The translations under genes were made by a program, and so were the position numbers. Under the pieces are notes generated by a model, which searched no databases, was not told where the DNA came from, and saw only the letters and a list, made by a program, of their open reading frames with translations. Positions 23,750-31,513 of a stretch of DNA of 53,625 nucleotides are shown here, piece by piece. Positions within the stretch are counted from its first letter, which is position 1, and every line of letters begins with the position of its first letter. The stretch is from Syntrophorhabdaceae bacterium (lineage in GTDB: Bacteria; Desulfobacterota; Syntrophorhabdia; Syntrophorhabdales; Syntrophorhabdaceae), in assembly GCA_017992765.1 (NCBI GenBank), contig JAGOOA010000002.1, positions 1 to 53,625 of the forward strand, in the 5' to 3' direction.

Positions 23750-25149
23750 AGGAATTCCGGATAAAAGGCATGAAGTGGTTTCTTGACGACGAAGGGCTCG
23801 CAGCCGTACTCGAAAAGCTGCCGGAGGTGACGGATGCGCGGAGGCAATATGTTACCGTACCTTACAAAGATGGAAAGCTTTTTATAAAGACCTTCATCGA
23901 GAAAGGCGCCCTCGGCATACTGAGGAACAGGACCGTTCCCAGGGGCAAGAAAGAATATCTGACTGGGAAGCGGCTCGCCTCGATCAAGATAGAGACCCCG
24001 GGTTGCCATGGATACGGGGTTGGCAGCAGCCGTTCCTGCGTGATCCAGGATTGGGTCGACGGCGAGGGCTTCGTCCATGTCTTTTTCCGCCATGGATACC
24101 GTGAACGGCTGATCCCTGCGCTTGCGGGGCTTCTCAGGAGGCTGAAGGAAAACGGTGTTTGCCATAACGACCTCCATCTCGACAATGTGCTTGTGTCCGG
24201 AGATTCGCTGTATCTTATCGATCTCCATAAAACAAAGATCAAAAACGGCCTGAACGATAAAGACGAGCTTTCCAACCTCACCCACGCCCTCACAATGATC
24301 TATGAGGACCTAAGCGGTGAAGAGAAGAGGCGTTTTTTTGAGCTGTATGGAAATAGGGGGATACAAAAGGCGGTCGAAGGAGAGATCAAAAGATTATGGA
24401 CGAGGTGGATCGAGAGCAAGAAGAGGAGGGCATTTCAGGAGACCTCAAAGATCGTGCGCAGGGGGGAACGCCTCTATATTGCGGGGATGGAAGATCACGG
24501 GAAAGGCGCCTTTGTACAAAGGCTGAAAAGCGACAAGAAGGTAAAGGTCGAACGGTACGGCGACCATATCAGGAAGATCTACAAAGGAAGGAGGCGCCTG
24601 GAGAAGGCGTGGAAGAACCATATCGTACTCCTGTATCTCAATATGGCGATCATACCCCAGGCGTATTATGTAAAGTTGCCGTCGCTTTTTTCAGAGGGCT
24701 TTATCGCAATGGAAGACCTCGGGAACAAAGGGAGAGAACTCGACAGGCATCTCGACGCCATATATGATGACCTGGATATCTCTCAAAGGCGCAGACTCAT
24801 TGATGCCTTCTCCGGATTTATGAAGAGGGTGATCGGTCAGGGCGTCATGCACAACGACGTGAAGGGCTGCAACATCTTTGTCGTCGGCAATAATGTCTTT
24901 TTCTTTCTCGACGTTGAGGATATTGTCTTTGAGCATGCCGACGAGGCGATGTTGCTCAGGATGCTCGTACAGTTAAACAACACGATACCAAAAAGGATCT
25001 CCATCAATGACAGGCTGAGGTTTTTCGCACAATTGACGGGATCCCTGAACGTTGACAGAAAAAGAATGCTGAAAAATATCATCGAGGAGTCGCTCAGGGG
25101 TGAGATCGTCTACGAAGGGGTTGCGGGGCTCATGAGGGAACAGTGGTAG
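23746..25149 (+). CDS. Tandem WaaP/InaA-like lipopolysaccharide kinase (two kinase lobes)
   Basis: 467 residues that split into two homologous kinase-like halves. Half 1 has K48 in LFIKTF, the catalytic HNDLHLDNVLV at 140-150 and the metal-binding YLIDLHK at 156-162. Half 2 has RKIYKGRRRLEKAWKN near 276-291, MHNDVKGCNIFV at 368-379 and FFFLDVEDIVF at 386-396. WaaP/RfaP/InaA kinases phosphorylate LPS core sugars. Both halves keep the HxD and metal-site Asp, so both might be active. Overlap with the GT4 gene supports a role in LPS modification. Confidence 0.8.
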   Translation: MKEFRIKGMKWFLDDEGLAAVLEKLPEVTDARRQYVTVPYKDGKLFIKTFIEKGALGILRNRTVPRGKKEYLTGKRLASIKIETPGCHGYGVGSSRSCVIQDWVDGEGFVHVFFRHGYRERLIPALAGLLRRLKENGVCHNDLHLDNVLVSGDSLYLIDLHKTKIKNGLNDKDELSNLTHALTMIYEDLSGEEKRRFFELYGNRGIQKAVEGEIKRLWTRWIESKKRRAFQETSKIVRRGERLYIAGMEDHGKGAFVQRLKSDKKVKVERYGDHIRKIYKGRRRLEKAWKNHIVLLYLNMAIIPQAYYVKLPSLFSEGFIAMEDLGNKGRELDRHLDAIYDDLDISQRRRLIDAFSGFMKRVIGQGVMHNDVKGCNIFVVGNNVFFFLDVEDIVFEHADEAMLLRMLVQLNNTIPKRISINDRLRFFAQLTGSLNVDRKRMLKNIIEESLRGEIVYEGVAGLMREQW

Positions 25150-25170
25150 CAGCGCATAGTATTTATAGCA

Positions 25171-25562
25171 AATCCTAAATCCGAATATCTAAGCACTAAA
25201 CAATATCGAAATTCAAATATCAAATGTTCAAAACGAATATATTTTTTTACGTTTTGAATTTTGAACATTGGGACATTTGAATTTACGTAGAAAATAGTCT
25301 ATCCCAGACATATAATGAGAGCATGGCATCGGGATATCCCGGAGCAAACCGTCGTGAGGCAAGGAAGCTTGGTCTTTTGCGAAGCAAAAGTTCCGAAGCC
25401 GAACGCGAGCGAATGAAGCCGCAGGAGCGGAATGAGCGTGTTTGCGTGGGATGTCCCGACGACATGCTCATCCTTGATACATCATTTTTATTCTTCGAGG
25501 GTGTCGCGCAAAGCGCGACATGGGTAATTGTTTAGGATTTAGATATTCGAGTTTAGTGTTTA
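25171..25562. repeat. Composite intergenic repeat: R1 arms enclosing a nested palindromic element
   Basis: The whole 416-nt gap is repeats. The left R1 part (25171-25234: aatcctaaat...caaatgttcaaaac) is mirrored by a right part (25526-25562: aattgtttaggatttagatattcg...). Between them lie a smaller palindrome (caaatgttcaaaacg / cgttttgaattttgaacattg, about 25221-25275), element copy B (25319-25469), and a perfect 8-bp hairpin TGTCGCGC-aaa-GCGCGACA (25502-25520). No credible gene is seen. Confidence 0.8.
25319..25469. repeat. Nested palindromic element, copy B
   Basis: Arms of 22 nt (25319-25340 and 25448-25469; gagcatg..tcggga.atccc) are inverted repeats with 19 of 22 positions complementary. 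They enclose a 103-nt core, 25344-25446. The core itself starts GCAAAC and ends GTTTGC, and contains CTTTTGC-gaa-GCAAAAG and CCGC-agga-GCGG hairpins. It is 98/103 identical by eye to copy C at 46.3 kb, whose arms are unrelated. Confidence 0.85.
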
Positions 25563-25565
25563 TTT

Positions 25566-26567
25566 TTATGGGATTGCATCGAAGATGGTTCCTTCTGCCT
25601 GCCTTGGGCCGTTGATCAGTTTGAAGGTCCCTATCGGCAAATCGGATTCTTCCCATGAGATCGTCAGACCCTGTTCTTCAAATCTTCTCATATTTTCACG
25701 TTTGTGACCGAGGAGGTGCGTGACGTCCCTTTTGTTGAGAATGACCGTGGCGTCCCCCCTCATCGATTCACGTTCGGCGACCGCGATTACGGCACGATAA
25801 AACCCGTGCGATCTTACCAGGTAGCCGAATGCGGGATGATAGAAGCCGGCCACGATCCGCTCTTTCAGGACCTCATTGTCGGTGAGGCCCATCTTGACGA
25901 CCTTAATATCGCGGCGCAGCGCATTGAGATAGATATAAAGAGCCCTTTCGAGGGCCTCGTCGAATCCAATGGGTACAAATCTTTTTTCTTCGTAGAGGGT
26001 GCAAAGGGGGGTTCCTTTTAAAACGGCAAGCGGGTATATCCTTATATAATGAGGATTAAGGCCGGCCATATTTTCCACGATCTCCCTGATGTCGTCAAAT
26101 GTTTCATCGGGCAGGCCCACCATGAACTGGAGAGCAACCTGGAATCCCTTTTCCTTCAGGATACGGAAGGCCAGCGAGAGTTCTTCGGCAGTATGTTTCC
26201 TGTTGAGCATTCCCAGAATGCGGTTGTTAAAGGACGGTATCCCGAGCTCGACAACGGTCACACGCTGTTCTTTCAGGATGTCAATCAGCTCTTCATTAAG
26301 CGGTACAGGTTTTGTAGAGATCCTGAAATTTGTGATCTTATCCCGGTAATCGTCAAAATGTTCAAAGAGCCTCCTGAGGTAACCGGGATCTAAGCCGAAT
26401 ATATTCCCGCCGAAGAGACCGACCTCGCAGGGGCCTCTTTGCCGTTGAAAGGATCGTTGTATCAATTGCCGGACGCCGGTATCGCTCTGTGCGGTGATGT
26501 ATCCCTGATCGCAATAGATGCAGCGATCATGACAGCCAAGGTGCGTGAGAAAGATGGGGACGATCAT
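25566..26567 (-). CDS. Radical SAM protein (Elp3-like), rnc-linked
   Basis: 333 residues. The CHDRCIYCDQ cluster motif (Cys 12/16/19) lies at the N-terminus, followed by VGLFGGNIFGLDPGYLRRL, FRISTKPVPLNEELIDIL, VELGIPSFNNRIL-LNRKHTAEEL and LQFMVGLPDETFDDI, an Elp3-type radical SAM barrel. No C-terminal acetyltransferase domain is present, so it is not full Elp3. It starts 5 nt after the rnc stop, implying an operon. The substrate is unknown; an RNA or cofactor modification is possible. Confidence 0.85.
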   Translation of the reverse strand: MIVPIFLTHLGCHDRCIYCDQGYITAQSDTGVRQLIQRSFQRQRGPCEVGLFGGNIFGLDPGYLRRLFEHFDDYRDKITNFRISTKPVPLNEELIDILKEQRVTVVELGIPSFNNRILGMLNRKHTAEELSLAFRILKEKGFQVALQFMVGLPDETFDDIREIVENMAGLNPHYIRIYPLAVLKGTPLCTLYEEKRFVPIGFDEALERALYIYLNALRRDIKVVKMGLTDNEVLKERIVAGFYHPAFGYLVRSHGFYRAVIAVAERESMRGDATVILNKRDVTHLLGHKRENMRRFEEQGLTISWEESDLPIGTFKLINGPRQAEGTIFDAIP

Positions 26568-26572
26568 GACGG

Positions 26573-27250
26573 CTATTGTTTCTGCTCTTTGTTCCTGAAC
26601 TGGTTCAGGAGCGCCCTCGCCGCGTTCTGCTCCGCCTCTTTTTTGCTTTTTCCGGAACCCTTCGCGCGAAATTCCTTCCCGACGTGGACGGATACGGCAA
26701 AACCTTCCTTTGTCTTTCGTGTAAATTTATACTTGGGGAGGAGCCCCCATGTTTTCTGGGAATATTCCTGAAGTATATTTTTAGGATTTTTCTCAGTCAG
26801 CTTTTCTTCATTGAAATAAGGGAGGAAGAACTCTTTGATGACCCTGGTTACCTTCCGCATGCCTCCGTCAAGGTAGATGGCGCCGATGAGCGATTCGAGC
26901 ATATTTGATAGGACCTTGGACTCTTCCGGCACGTTGTTCTCACCGTTGCCATAGCTCATATGTTTCCATAATTCGATCTTGTTCGCTATTTCCGTGAGCG
27001 TTTCCCTCTTTACTAAGCTTGACCGGGCGTTGCTGAGGAACCCCTCGTCTCTTTTCCGGTATTTTTTATAAAGAAGAATGCTGATCACGCTGTTCAGTAT
27101 GGCATCGCCGAGATATTCGAGTTTTTCATTCTGCGATTGGCGGGATTCCTTTTTTTCATTAAACCAGGAGCTGTGAGTAATTGCTTCGTGGAGCAGATCT
27201 TTGTCTTTGAATACGTAATGAACTGTCTTCTCAAGAGAGCTTGGATGCAT
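26573..27250 (-). CDS. rnc: Ribonuclease III
   Basis: 225 residues: an RNase III domain with signature QNEKLEYLGDAILNSVIS, then a C-terminal dsRNA-binding domain (NPKNILQEYSQKTWGLLPKYK ... GSGKSKKEAEQNAARALL). In the second metal-binding motif the usual D-x-x-E reads SNMLESLIGAIYLDGG, so the Asp equivalent to E. coli D114 is Asn (codon AAT) while the essential Glu is kept. Processes rRNA precursors and structured dsRNA. Confidence 0.95.
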   Translation of the reverse strand: MHPSSLEKTVHYVFKDKDLLHEAITHSSWFNEKKESRQSQNEKLEYLGDAILNSVISILLYKKYRKRDEGFLSNARSSLVKRETLTEIANKIELWKHMSYGNGENNVPEESKVLSNMLESLIGAIYLDGGMRKVTRVIKEFFLPYFNEEKLTEKNPKNILQEYSQKTWGLLPKYKFTRKTKEGFAVSVHVGKEFRAKGSGKSKKEAEQNAARALLNQFRNKEQKQ

Positions 27251-27333
27251 AACATTCGGTTGAAAGCGGCGAGCAAAGAACGGAGAGGGTTAAATTGTTC
27301 TTCAGCTCTCCGCTCTATGCTCTTAGCTCTATG

Positions 27334-28914
27334 CTATATCTTAAACGCCTCTTCCCTTCCTGAGTATTGCTTTCTCAGTTTTGGTTTTTCTATCTTGCCT
27401 GTCGGGTTTCTGGGTACTTCACCAAAAAAGACCTTTCTTGGCCTCTTGTATTTGGGAAGGCCCTCGCAGAACTTCAGGACCTCTTCTTCGGTCAGCGTCT
27501 TGCCCGGCACAACTTCAACGATAACGGCGACGATCTCGCCGAGCCGATCGTCGGGCAGTCCGATCGCCGCGATATCCTTTACGTTCGGGTTCGTGTGGAA
27601 GAAATCTTCGACTTCCACGGGGAACACGTTCTCCCCGCCGGTGATGATGACATCCTTCTTCCGGTCAACGAGCCAGATAAAACCGTCCTCATCTTCCCGC
27701 GCCATGTCGCCGGTATAGAGCCATCCGTTTACCAGCGTCTTTGCCGTCGCTTCAGGGTTGTTATAATATTCTCTCATAACCCCGTCACCGCGGACAAGGA
27801 GCTCTCCCGGCTCACCCTTCTTTACATCCTTTCCGCTTTCATCAACGATCCTGGCCTCCCAGTTGAATCCTGGCCTGCCTATAGAACCTATCTTGTGCTC
27901 GTTGCCGATGCCGAGATGTACGCAGCCGGGACCCGTCGATTCGCTGAGGCCGTAGTTTGTGTCGTACTGCATGTTGGGGAAATATTTTTTCCAGTGCTGG
28001 ATAAGCGCCGGCGGAACAGGCTGCGCACCTATATGCATAAGGCGCCACTGGTCAAGTTTGTAATCGGAGAGCTTCAGCTCCCCGCTGTCGAGTTTCAAAA
28101 GTATATCCTGGGCCCATGGAACAAGCAGGAAGATATGGGTGCCCTTTTCTTCGCTGATCGCTTCGAGGGTCCATTGCGGCGAAACGCCTTTAAGAAGCAC
28201 GCCCTTCGCCCCTACGATGAAGCTCCCGAACCAGTGCATCTTTGCTCCCGTATGGTACAGGGGCGGCATAAGGATGAAGACGTCGTTCTTCCTCTGCCAG
28301 TGGTGGGCATTCTCCGTGATGCACGCGCAGACCATGTTCTTATGGGTCAAAAGGATCGGTTTTGGCTGACCGGTGGTCCCCGATGTGAAATAGAGGCCGC
28401 AGGGATCCGCAAAGGTGATCTCCACGTCAAGCGGCGTCGCTTTCGCGGCATCAACGAGTTTCCTGAAAGATTCAGCATATTCAGGGATGTTCTGCCCCAC
28501 GCAGATGAAGTGCTTCACCGTCGGGAGCTGGCCCTTTATCGCATCGATCCTCTTCCCGAATTCCTCGTCGTACACAACCACCGTAGGTTCTGCCACGTCG
28601 CAGCAATATTTCACGTCTTCGGCAGTAAAACGGAAGTTAAGAGGCACTACCCAGGCGCCCGTCCTGACAATTCCGAAGTACGCAACAAGCCAGTCAAGGG
28701 AATTCATCATAAAATGAACGACCTTGTCGCCCTTTTTTATTCCTTTCGCCGTAAGAACATTGGCAAATTGATTTGCCTGATCATCGAACTGCTTCCAGGT
28801 AATCTCTACCCTTTTCTGCTCAGCGGGCGTTCTCTCGACAAGCGCCACGTCATTCGGGAATTTCCGTGCGTTTCTCGCGAGAATCTCGCCTATGTGGACA
28901 TATATGTCACCCAT
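27334..28914 (-). CDS. AMP-forming acyl/aryl-CoA ligase (ligase 3)
   Basis: 526 residues. Motifs: YFTSGTTGQPKPILLTHKN (about residue 173), NYGLSESTGPG, YTGDMAREDEDGFIWLVDRKKDVIITGGENVFPVEVEDFF, and RNPTGKIEKPKLRKQ with the catalytic lysine. GAGGAGGG precedes ATG 28914. It is transcribed divergently from ligase 4, to which it is related, across a 117-nt shared control region. It presumably makes a CoA thioester of a fatty or aromatic acid. The 83-nt gap to rnc holds an imperfect palindrome (cggagag / ctctccg). Confidence 0.9.
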   Translation of the reverse strand: MGDIYVHIGEILARNARKFPNDVALVERTPAEQKRVEITWKQFDDQANQFANVLTAKGIKKGDKVVHFMMNSLDWLVAYFGIVRTGAWVVPLNFRFTAEDVKYCCDVAEPTVVVYDEEFGKRIDAIKGQLPTVKHFICVGQNIPEYAESFRKLVDAAKATPLDVEITFADPCGLYFTSGTTGQPKPILLTHKNMVCACITENAHHWQRKNDVFILMPPLYHTGAKMHWFGSFIVGAKGVLLKGVSPQWTLEAISEEKGTHIFLLVPWAQDILLKLDSGELKLSDYKLDQWRLMHIGAQPVPPALIQHWKKYFPNMQYDTNYGLSESTGPGCVHLGIGNEHKIGSIGRPGFNWEARIVDESGKDVKKGEPGELLVRGDGVMREYYNNPEATAKTLVNGWLYTGDMAREDEDGFIWLVDRKKDVIITGGENVFPVEVEDFFHTNPNVKDIAAIGLPDDRLGEIVAVIVEVVPGKTLTEEEVLKFCEGLPKYKRPRKVFFGEVPRNPTGKIEKPKLRKQYSGREEAFKI

Positions 28915-28945
28915 GGTAAACCCTCCTCAATTATTAGGTAATTTT

Positions 28946-28978
28946 AGTGTTGACAAATAACACTGTTCAATTTATCAT
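28946..28978 (+). promoter_or_regulatory. Sigma-70 promoter with overlapping operator-like inverted repeat
   Basis: TTGACA (28950-28955), a 17-nt spacer and TATCAT (28973-28978) make a near-consensus promoter for ligase 4. AGTGTT-7 nt-AACACT (28946-28951 and 28959-28964) is a 19-bp inverted repeat overlapping the -35 box, placed between the two divergent ligase genes. Binding there could control both; a TetR- or FadR-like repressor is a guess. Confidence 0.6.
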
Positions 28979-29031
28979 GCTAAAAATCGTAAAGCAATAT
29001 AAAAAAGACACACATATAAAAGGAGGGTGTT

Positions 29032-30630
29032 ATGAATTTCGCAAGGTTTTCGGGGCTTAATGCCAGCAAATTCCCAAAAAGAGAGTTCATCATCGAGAGC
29101 TATCCGTCAAAAAAGACTCGTCGCTGCCTCACATGGGAACAGTTCAACGACCAGGCAAACAAGGTTGCCAACTATTTGATGAAAGACTGCGGCGTAAAGA
29201 AGGGCGATATCGTTGTTCACCTTATGATGAACTCGATGGAATGGTATGCAAGCTATATAGCGGTGCTGAAAACAGGGGCAACGGTGACGCCTCTCAATTT
29301 CCGTTTTGCAAGCGCTGATATAAAATATGCGGCCGACGTGACAAAATGCAAGGCCTTCATGTTCGGCGAACAGTTCAACGCGAGGATGGAGCCGATCATG
29401 AAAGAGATGGACTATTGCAAGCACTTCATCTGCCTCGGCAACACGATTCCCGCAGGCGTCAAGTCCTATAACGAGATCATCGAAAAAGGCGACGCGTCAG
29501 AGGTGTGCGTCGAAACAGCCGATGACGACATGGCAGAGCTCATGTTCACCTCAGGCACAACCGGCGCGCCGAAGCCTGTTTCCCATACCCACAAAACGCT
29601 CTTCTTCATAGGCATAGGCAACGCCCTTACCTATAACGAAGGCTACAACAGCGTATACCTGGCCCCGCACCCGTACTATCACAGCGGCACGCTCTTCCTT
29701 TCCTTCCCGTGCTATATAGCGGCGGGCAAGGTCCTTATGCCGATGGATCTGCAGCCGGAATTCTATCTCCAGTCAATGGCAGAAGAAAAATGCACGGGCG
29801 GCTGGAACACGGTCCCTACATGGTCAGACGTGATCAATGCCATCAAATCAGGCCAGGTAGACCTTAAAAAATATGACCTCTCGGCTCTTCTGCATATCGA
29901 AATCGGAGCGCAGCCGGTCCCTTACATTCTTCTCGAGGATTCAAAGAAGTTCTTCCCCAAGCTCCCGATCGCGAACATCTACGGTATAACAGAGGGCGGC
30001 GGCGGCGGCCTCACGAACTGCTACGATGAAGACATCATGAGAAAACCCGGCTCCATCGGAAAGGCGACGGCATTCATGGAGGCGAAGGTTGTTGACAGTG
30101 AGGGAAAAGAGCTTCCTTCCGGCGGGGTCGGCGAATTACTCATCAAGGGGCCGCGGCTCATGAAGGAATATGCCTTCAACCCCGAGATGACAGCCAAGAC
30201 GATCAAAGACGGCTGGCTCTATACCGGCGACCTTGCATACAAAGATGAGGAAGGCTTTATCTTCTTCGCCGACAGGGCAAAAGACCTTATCATCAGGGGC
30301 GGCGAGAACATCTTCCCGGCCGAGATCGAAGACGCCCTGAGAAAGCACCCCAAGATCCAGGATGTCGCCGTGCTCGGCTATCCTCACCCGAGGCTCGTGG
30401 AGATCGTTATGGCGATCATCCAACCCAAGGAAGGACAGACCATTACCGACGACGAGATCATCAATTTCGTAAAAGAAAAAGGCCTTGCGAAGTACAAATG
30501 GCCGGAAAAGATGGTCTATACCGCCATCCCGAGGAACCCGGCAGGCAAGATCGAGAAGCCTAAGCTGAGAGACACCTATGTAAAGCCTGCTAAAGAGGCA
30601 ATGGAAAAAGAGTTCAAGAAACAGTCGTAA
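29032..30630 (+). CDS. AMP-forming acyl/aryl-CoA ligase (ligase 4)
   Basis: 532 residues. Motifs: MFTSGTTGAPKPVSHTHKT (about residue 175), NIYGITEGGGGG, YTGDLAYKDEEGFIFFADRAKDLIIRGGENIFPAEIEDAL and RNPAGKIEKPKLRD. The opening (MNFARFSGLNASKFPKREFIIE) parallels ligase 3, so the divergent pair may be an inverted duplication that later diverged. AAAGGAGGGTGTT precedes ATG 29032. A strong terminator follows 26 nt after the stop, so it is probably monocistronic. Confidence 0.9.
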   Translation: MNFARFSGLNASKFPKREFIIESYPSKKTRRCLTWEQFNDQANKVANYLMKDCGVKKGDIVVHLMMNSMEWYASYIAVLKTGATVTPLNFRFASADIKYAADVTKCKAFMFGEQFNARMEPIMKEMDYCKHFICLGNTIPAGVKSYNEIIEKGDASEVCVETADDDMAELMFTSGTTGAPKPVSHTHKTLFFIGIGNALTYNEGYNSVYLAPHPYYHSGTLFLSFPCYIAAGKVLMPMDLQPEFYLQSMAEEKCTGGWNTVPTWSDVINAIKSGQVDLKKYDLSALLHIEIGAQPVPYILLEDSKKFFPKLPIANIYGITEGGGGGLTNCYDEDIMRKPGSIGKATAFMEAKVVDSEGKELPSGGVGELLIKGPRLMKEYAFNPEMTAKTIKDGWLYTGDLAYKDEEGFIFFADRAKDLIIRGGENIFPAEIEDALRKHPKIQDVAVLGYPHPRLVEIVMAIIQPKEGQTITDDEIINFVKEKGLAKYKWPEKMVYTAIPRNPAGKIEKPKLRDTYVKPAKEAMEKEFKKQS

Positions 30631-30656
30631 TACGCGAAGACAATAAACCGGAACAC

Positions 30657-30685
30657 AAAACGCCCGCGGGTTTCGCGGGCGTTTT
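30657..30685 (+). terminator. Intrinsic terminator after ligase 4
   Basis: A perfect 12-bp stem, AAAACGCCCGCG (30657-30668) with CGCGGGCGTTTT (30674-30685), has a 5-nt loop. A-run and T-run on both sides would make it work in both directions. Confidence 0.9.
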
Positions 30686-30701
30686 CATTTGCAAATAATG
30701 G

Positions 30702-30740
30702 TTGACATGGTTGACATCATTGGATATTCTGATATATAAT
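30702..30740 (+). promoter_or_regulatory. Strong sigma-70 promoter of the candidate small RNA
   Basis: TTGACA (30711-30716), 18 nt, TATAAT (30735-30740): both hexamers are consensus. A second TTGACA (30702-30707) with TATTCT 17 nt later (30725-30730) overlaps it. The expected start is near 30747, more than 200 nt before the next gene. Confidence 0.7.
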
Positions 30741-30746
30741 ATAAAA

Positions 30747-30852
30747 CAAGCTTGATGGGTTCGGAGACGTATCGTGTGCCTCCGAAGGTTTTTTTAAAAG
30801 GATGGTCGGGCCGCCACCTGGAGATAATTCAGGTGGCGGCCTTTATTTTTTA
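30747..30852 (+). ncRNA. Candidate small RNA with two consecutive terminator-like hairpins
   Basis: Between a consensus promoter and a strong terminator lies about 105 nt without a credible ORF. Hairpin 1 pairs TTCGGAG (30760-30766) with CTCCGAA (30780-30786) and is followed by seven T (30789-30795). Hairpin 2 is a perfect 12-bp stem, GGCCGCCACCTG (30809-30820) with 30830-30841, followed by a T-rich tail. It could be a small regulatory RNA or an attenuated leader of the pentapeptide gene 115 nt downstream. It matches no RNA family I recognise. Confidence 0.5.
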
Positions 30853-30967
30853 TAAATAGACGATAAGGTCGGGATTAGGAGATAAGCAGCTCCACGTTGG
30901 CATAGACGCAAAAAAAAGGGCCGTATGAGCTTTCATAATGAAGTTAAATTAAAAAAAGGAGGTCAAT

Positions 30968-31333
30968 ATGGTGAAAAGAACAACGTATTTATCTTTAGGG
31001 GTCCTGATGCTCTGTGCGGTGGTCTTTACCACAGCAGGGTATGGATTTAACGCCGCGGACATTCAGAAATTCAACAGCACGAACAAGTGTGGAAAGTGCG
31101 ATCTGTCTAACGCAGACTTTTCCGGAATAGATATGTATGGAGCACAGCTTGTGGATGCCAACCTGACCGGCGCAAACCTTTCTGAGGCGAGCTTCAACGA
31201 TGCCAACCTGACCGGCGCAAACCTGAAAGGGGCAAACATTAAAGGGACAAATTTTTCCGGCGCAAAGCTGTCGAACGCCACATGGATCGACGGAAGGAAA
31301 TGCAAGCCAGGCTCAATGAGCAAATGTGAGTAA
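30968..31333 (+). CDS. Secreted pentapeptide-repeat protein
   Basis: 121 residues. An N-terminal signal peptide (MVKRTTYLSLGVLMLCAVVFTTAGYG) is followed by NKCGKCDLSNADFSG and about 12 A(D/N)LxG-type pentapeptides (GAQLVDANLTGANLSEASFNDANLTGAN...) that form a small right-handed beta-helix, then a Cys-containing tail (CKPGSMSKCE). AAAAAAAGGAGG precedes the ATG. It is probably periplasmic or surface exposed; the function is unknown. Four Cys outside the repeats may form disulfides. Confidence 0.85.
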   Translation: MVKRTTYLSLGVLMLCAVVFTTAGYGFNAADIQKFNSTNKCGKCDLSNADFSGIDMYGAQLVDANLTGANLSEASFNDANLTGANLKGANIKGTNFSGAKLSNATWIDGRKCKPGSMSKCE

Positions 31334-31346
31334 ATAGGGCGCGCTT

Positions 31347-31438
31347 GAATAAACCCGTAAGTCGCGGGTAGTGGGTCGTAAGGGGTTAGACCGCCTCAAG
31401 ACGCCGGACCGCCTTAAGGTTCGTGTGCGGATTTATTC
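31347..31438. repeat. Intergenic inverted repeat GAATAAACCCG / CGGATTTATTC
   Basis: The 11-nt arms (31347-31357, 31428-31438) differ at one position and enclose GC-rich words (gtaagtcgcgggtagtgggtcgtaag). It occupies the gap between the pentapeptide gene and the convergent symporter gene. It may act as a shared 3' hairpin, though the 70-nt loop argues for decayed repeat DNA. Confidence 0.55.
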
Positions 31439-31513
31439 AGTGGTTCGATATACTAATTACTATATACGATCTACGGTTCACTATGGGCTGTCAGCTATGA
31501 GCCATGAGCTTTT

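Noticed and set aside
25323-25535. A 70-codon open frame across the repeat at 25.3 kb
   Set aside because: It lies wholly inside nested palindromes, has no ribosome-binding site, and its sequence is explained by repeat copy B; kept only as a question about the core.
30968-31333. Repeated gccaacctgaccggcgcaaacct units considered as a DNA repeat array
   Set aside because: They encode the pentapeptide repeats of a secreted protein; the periodicity is at the protein level.
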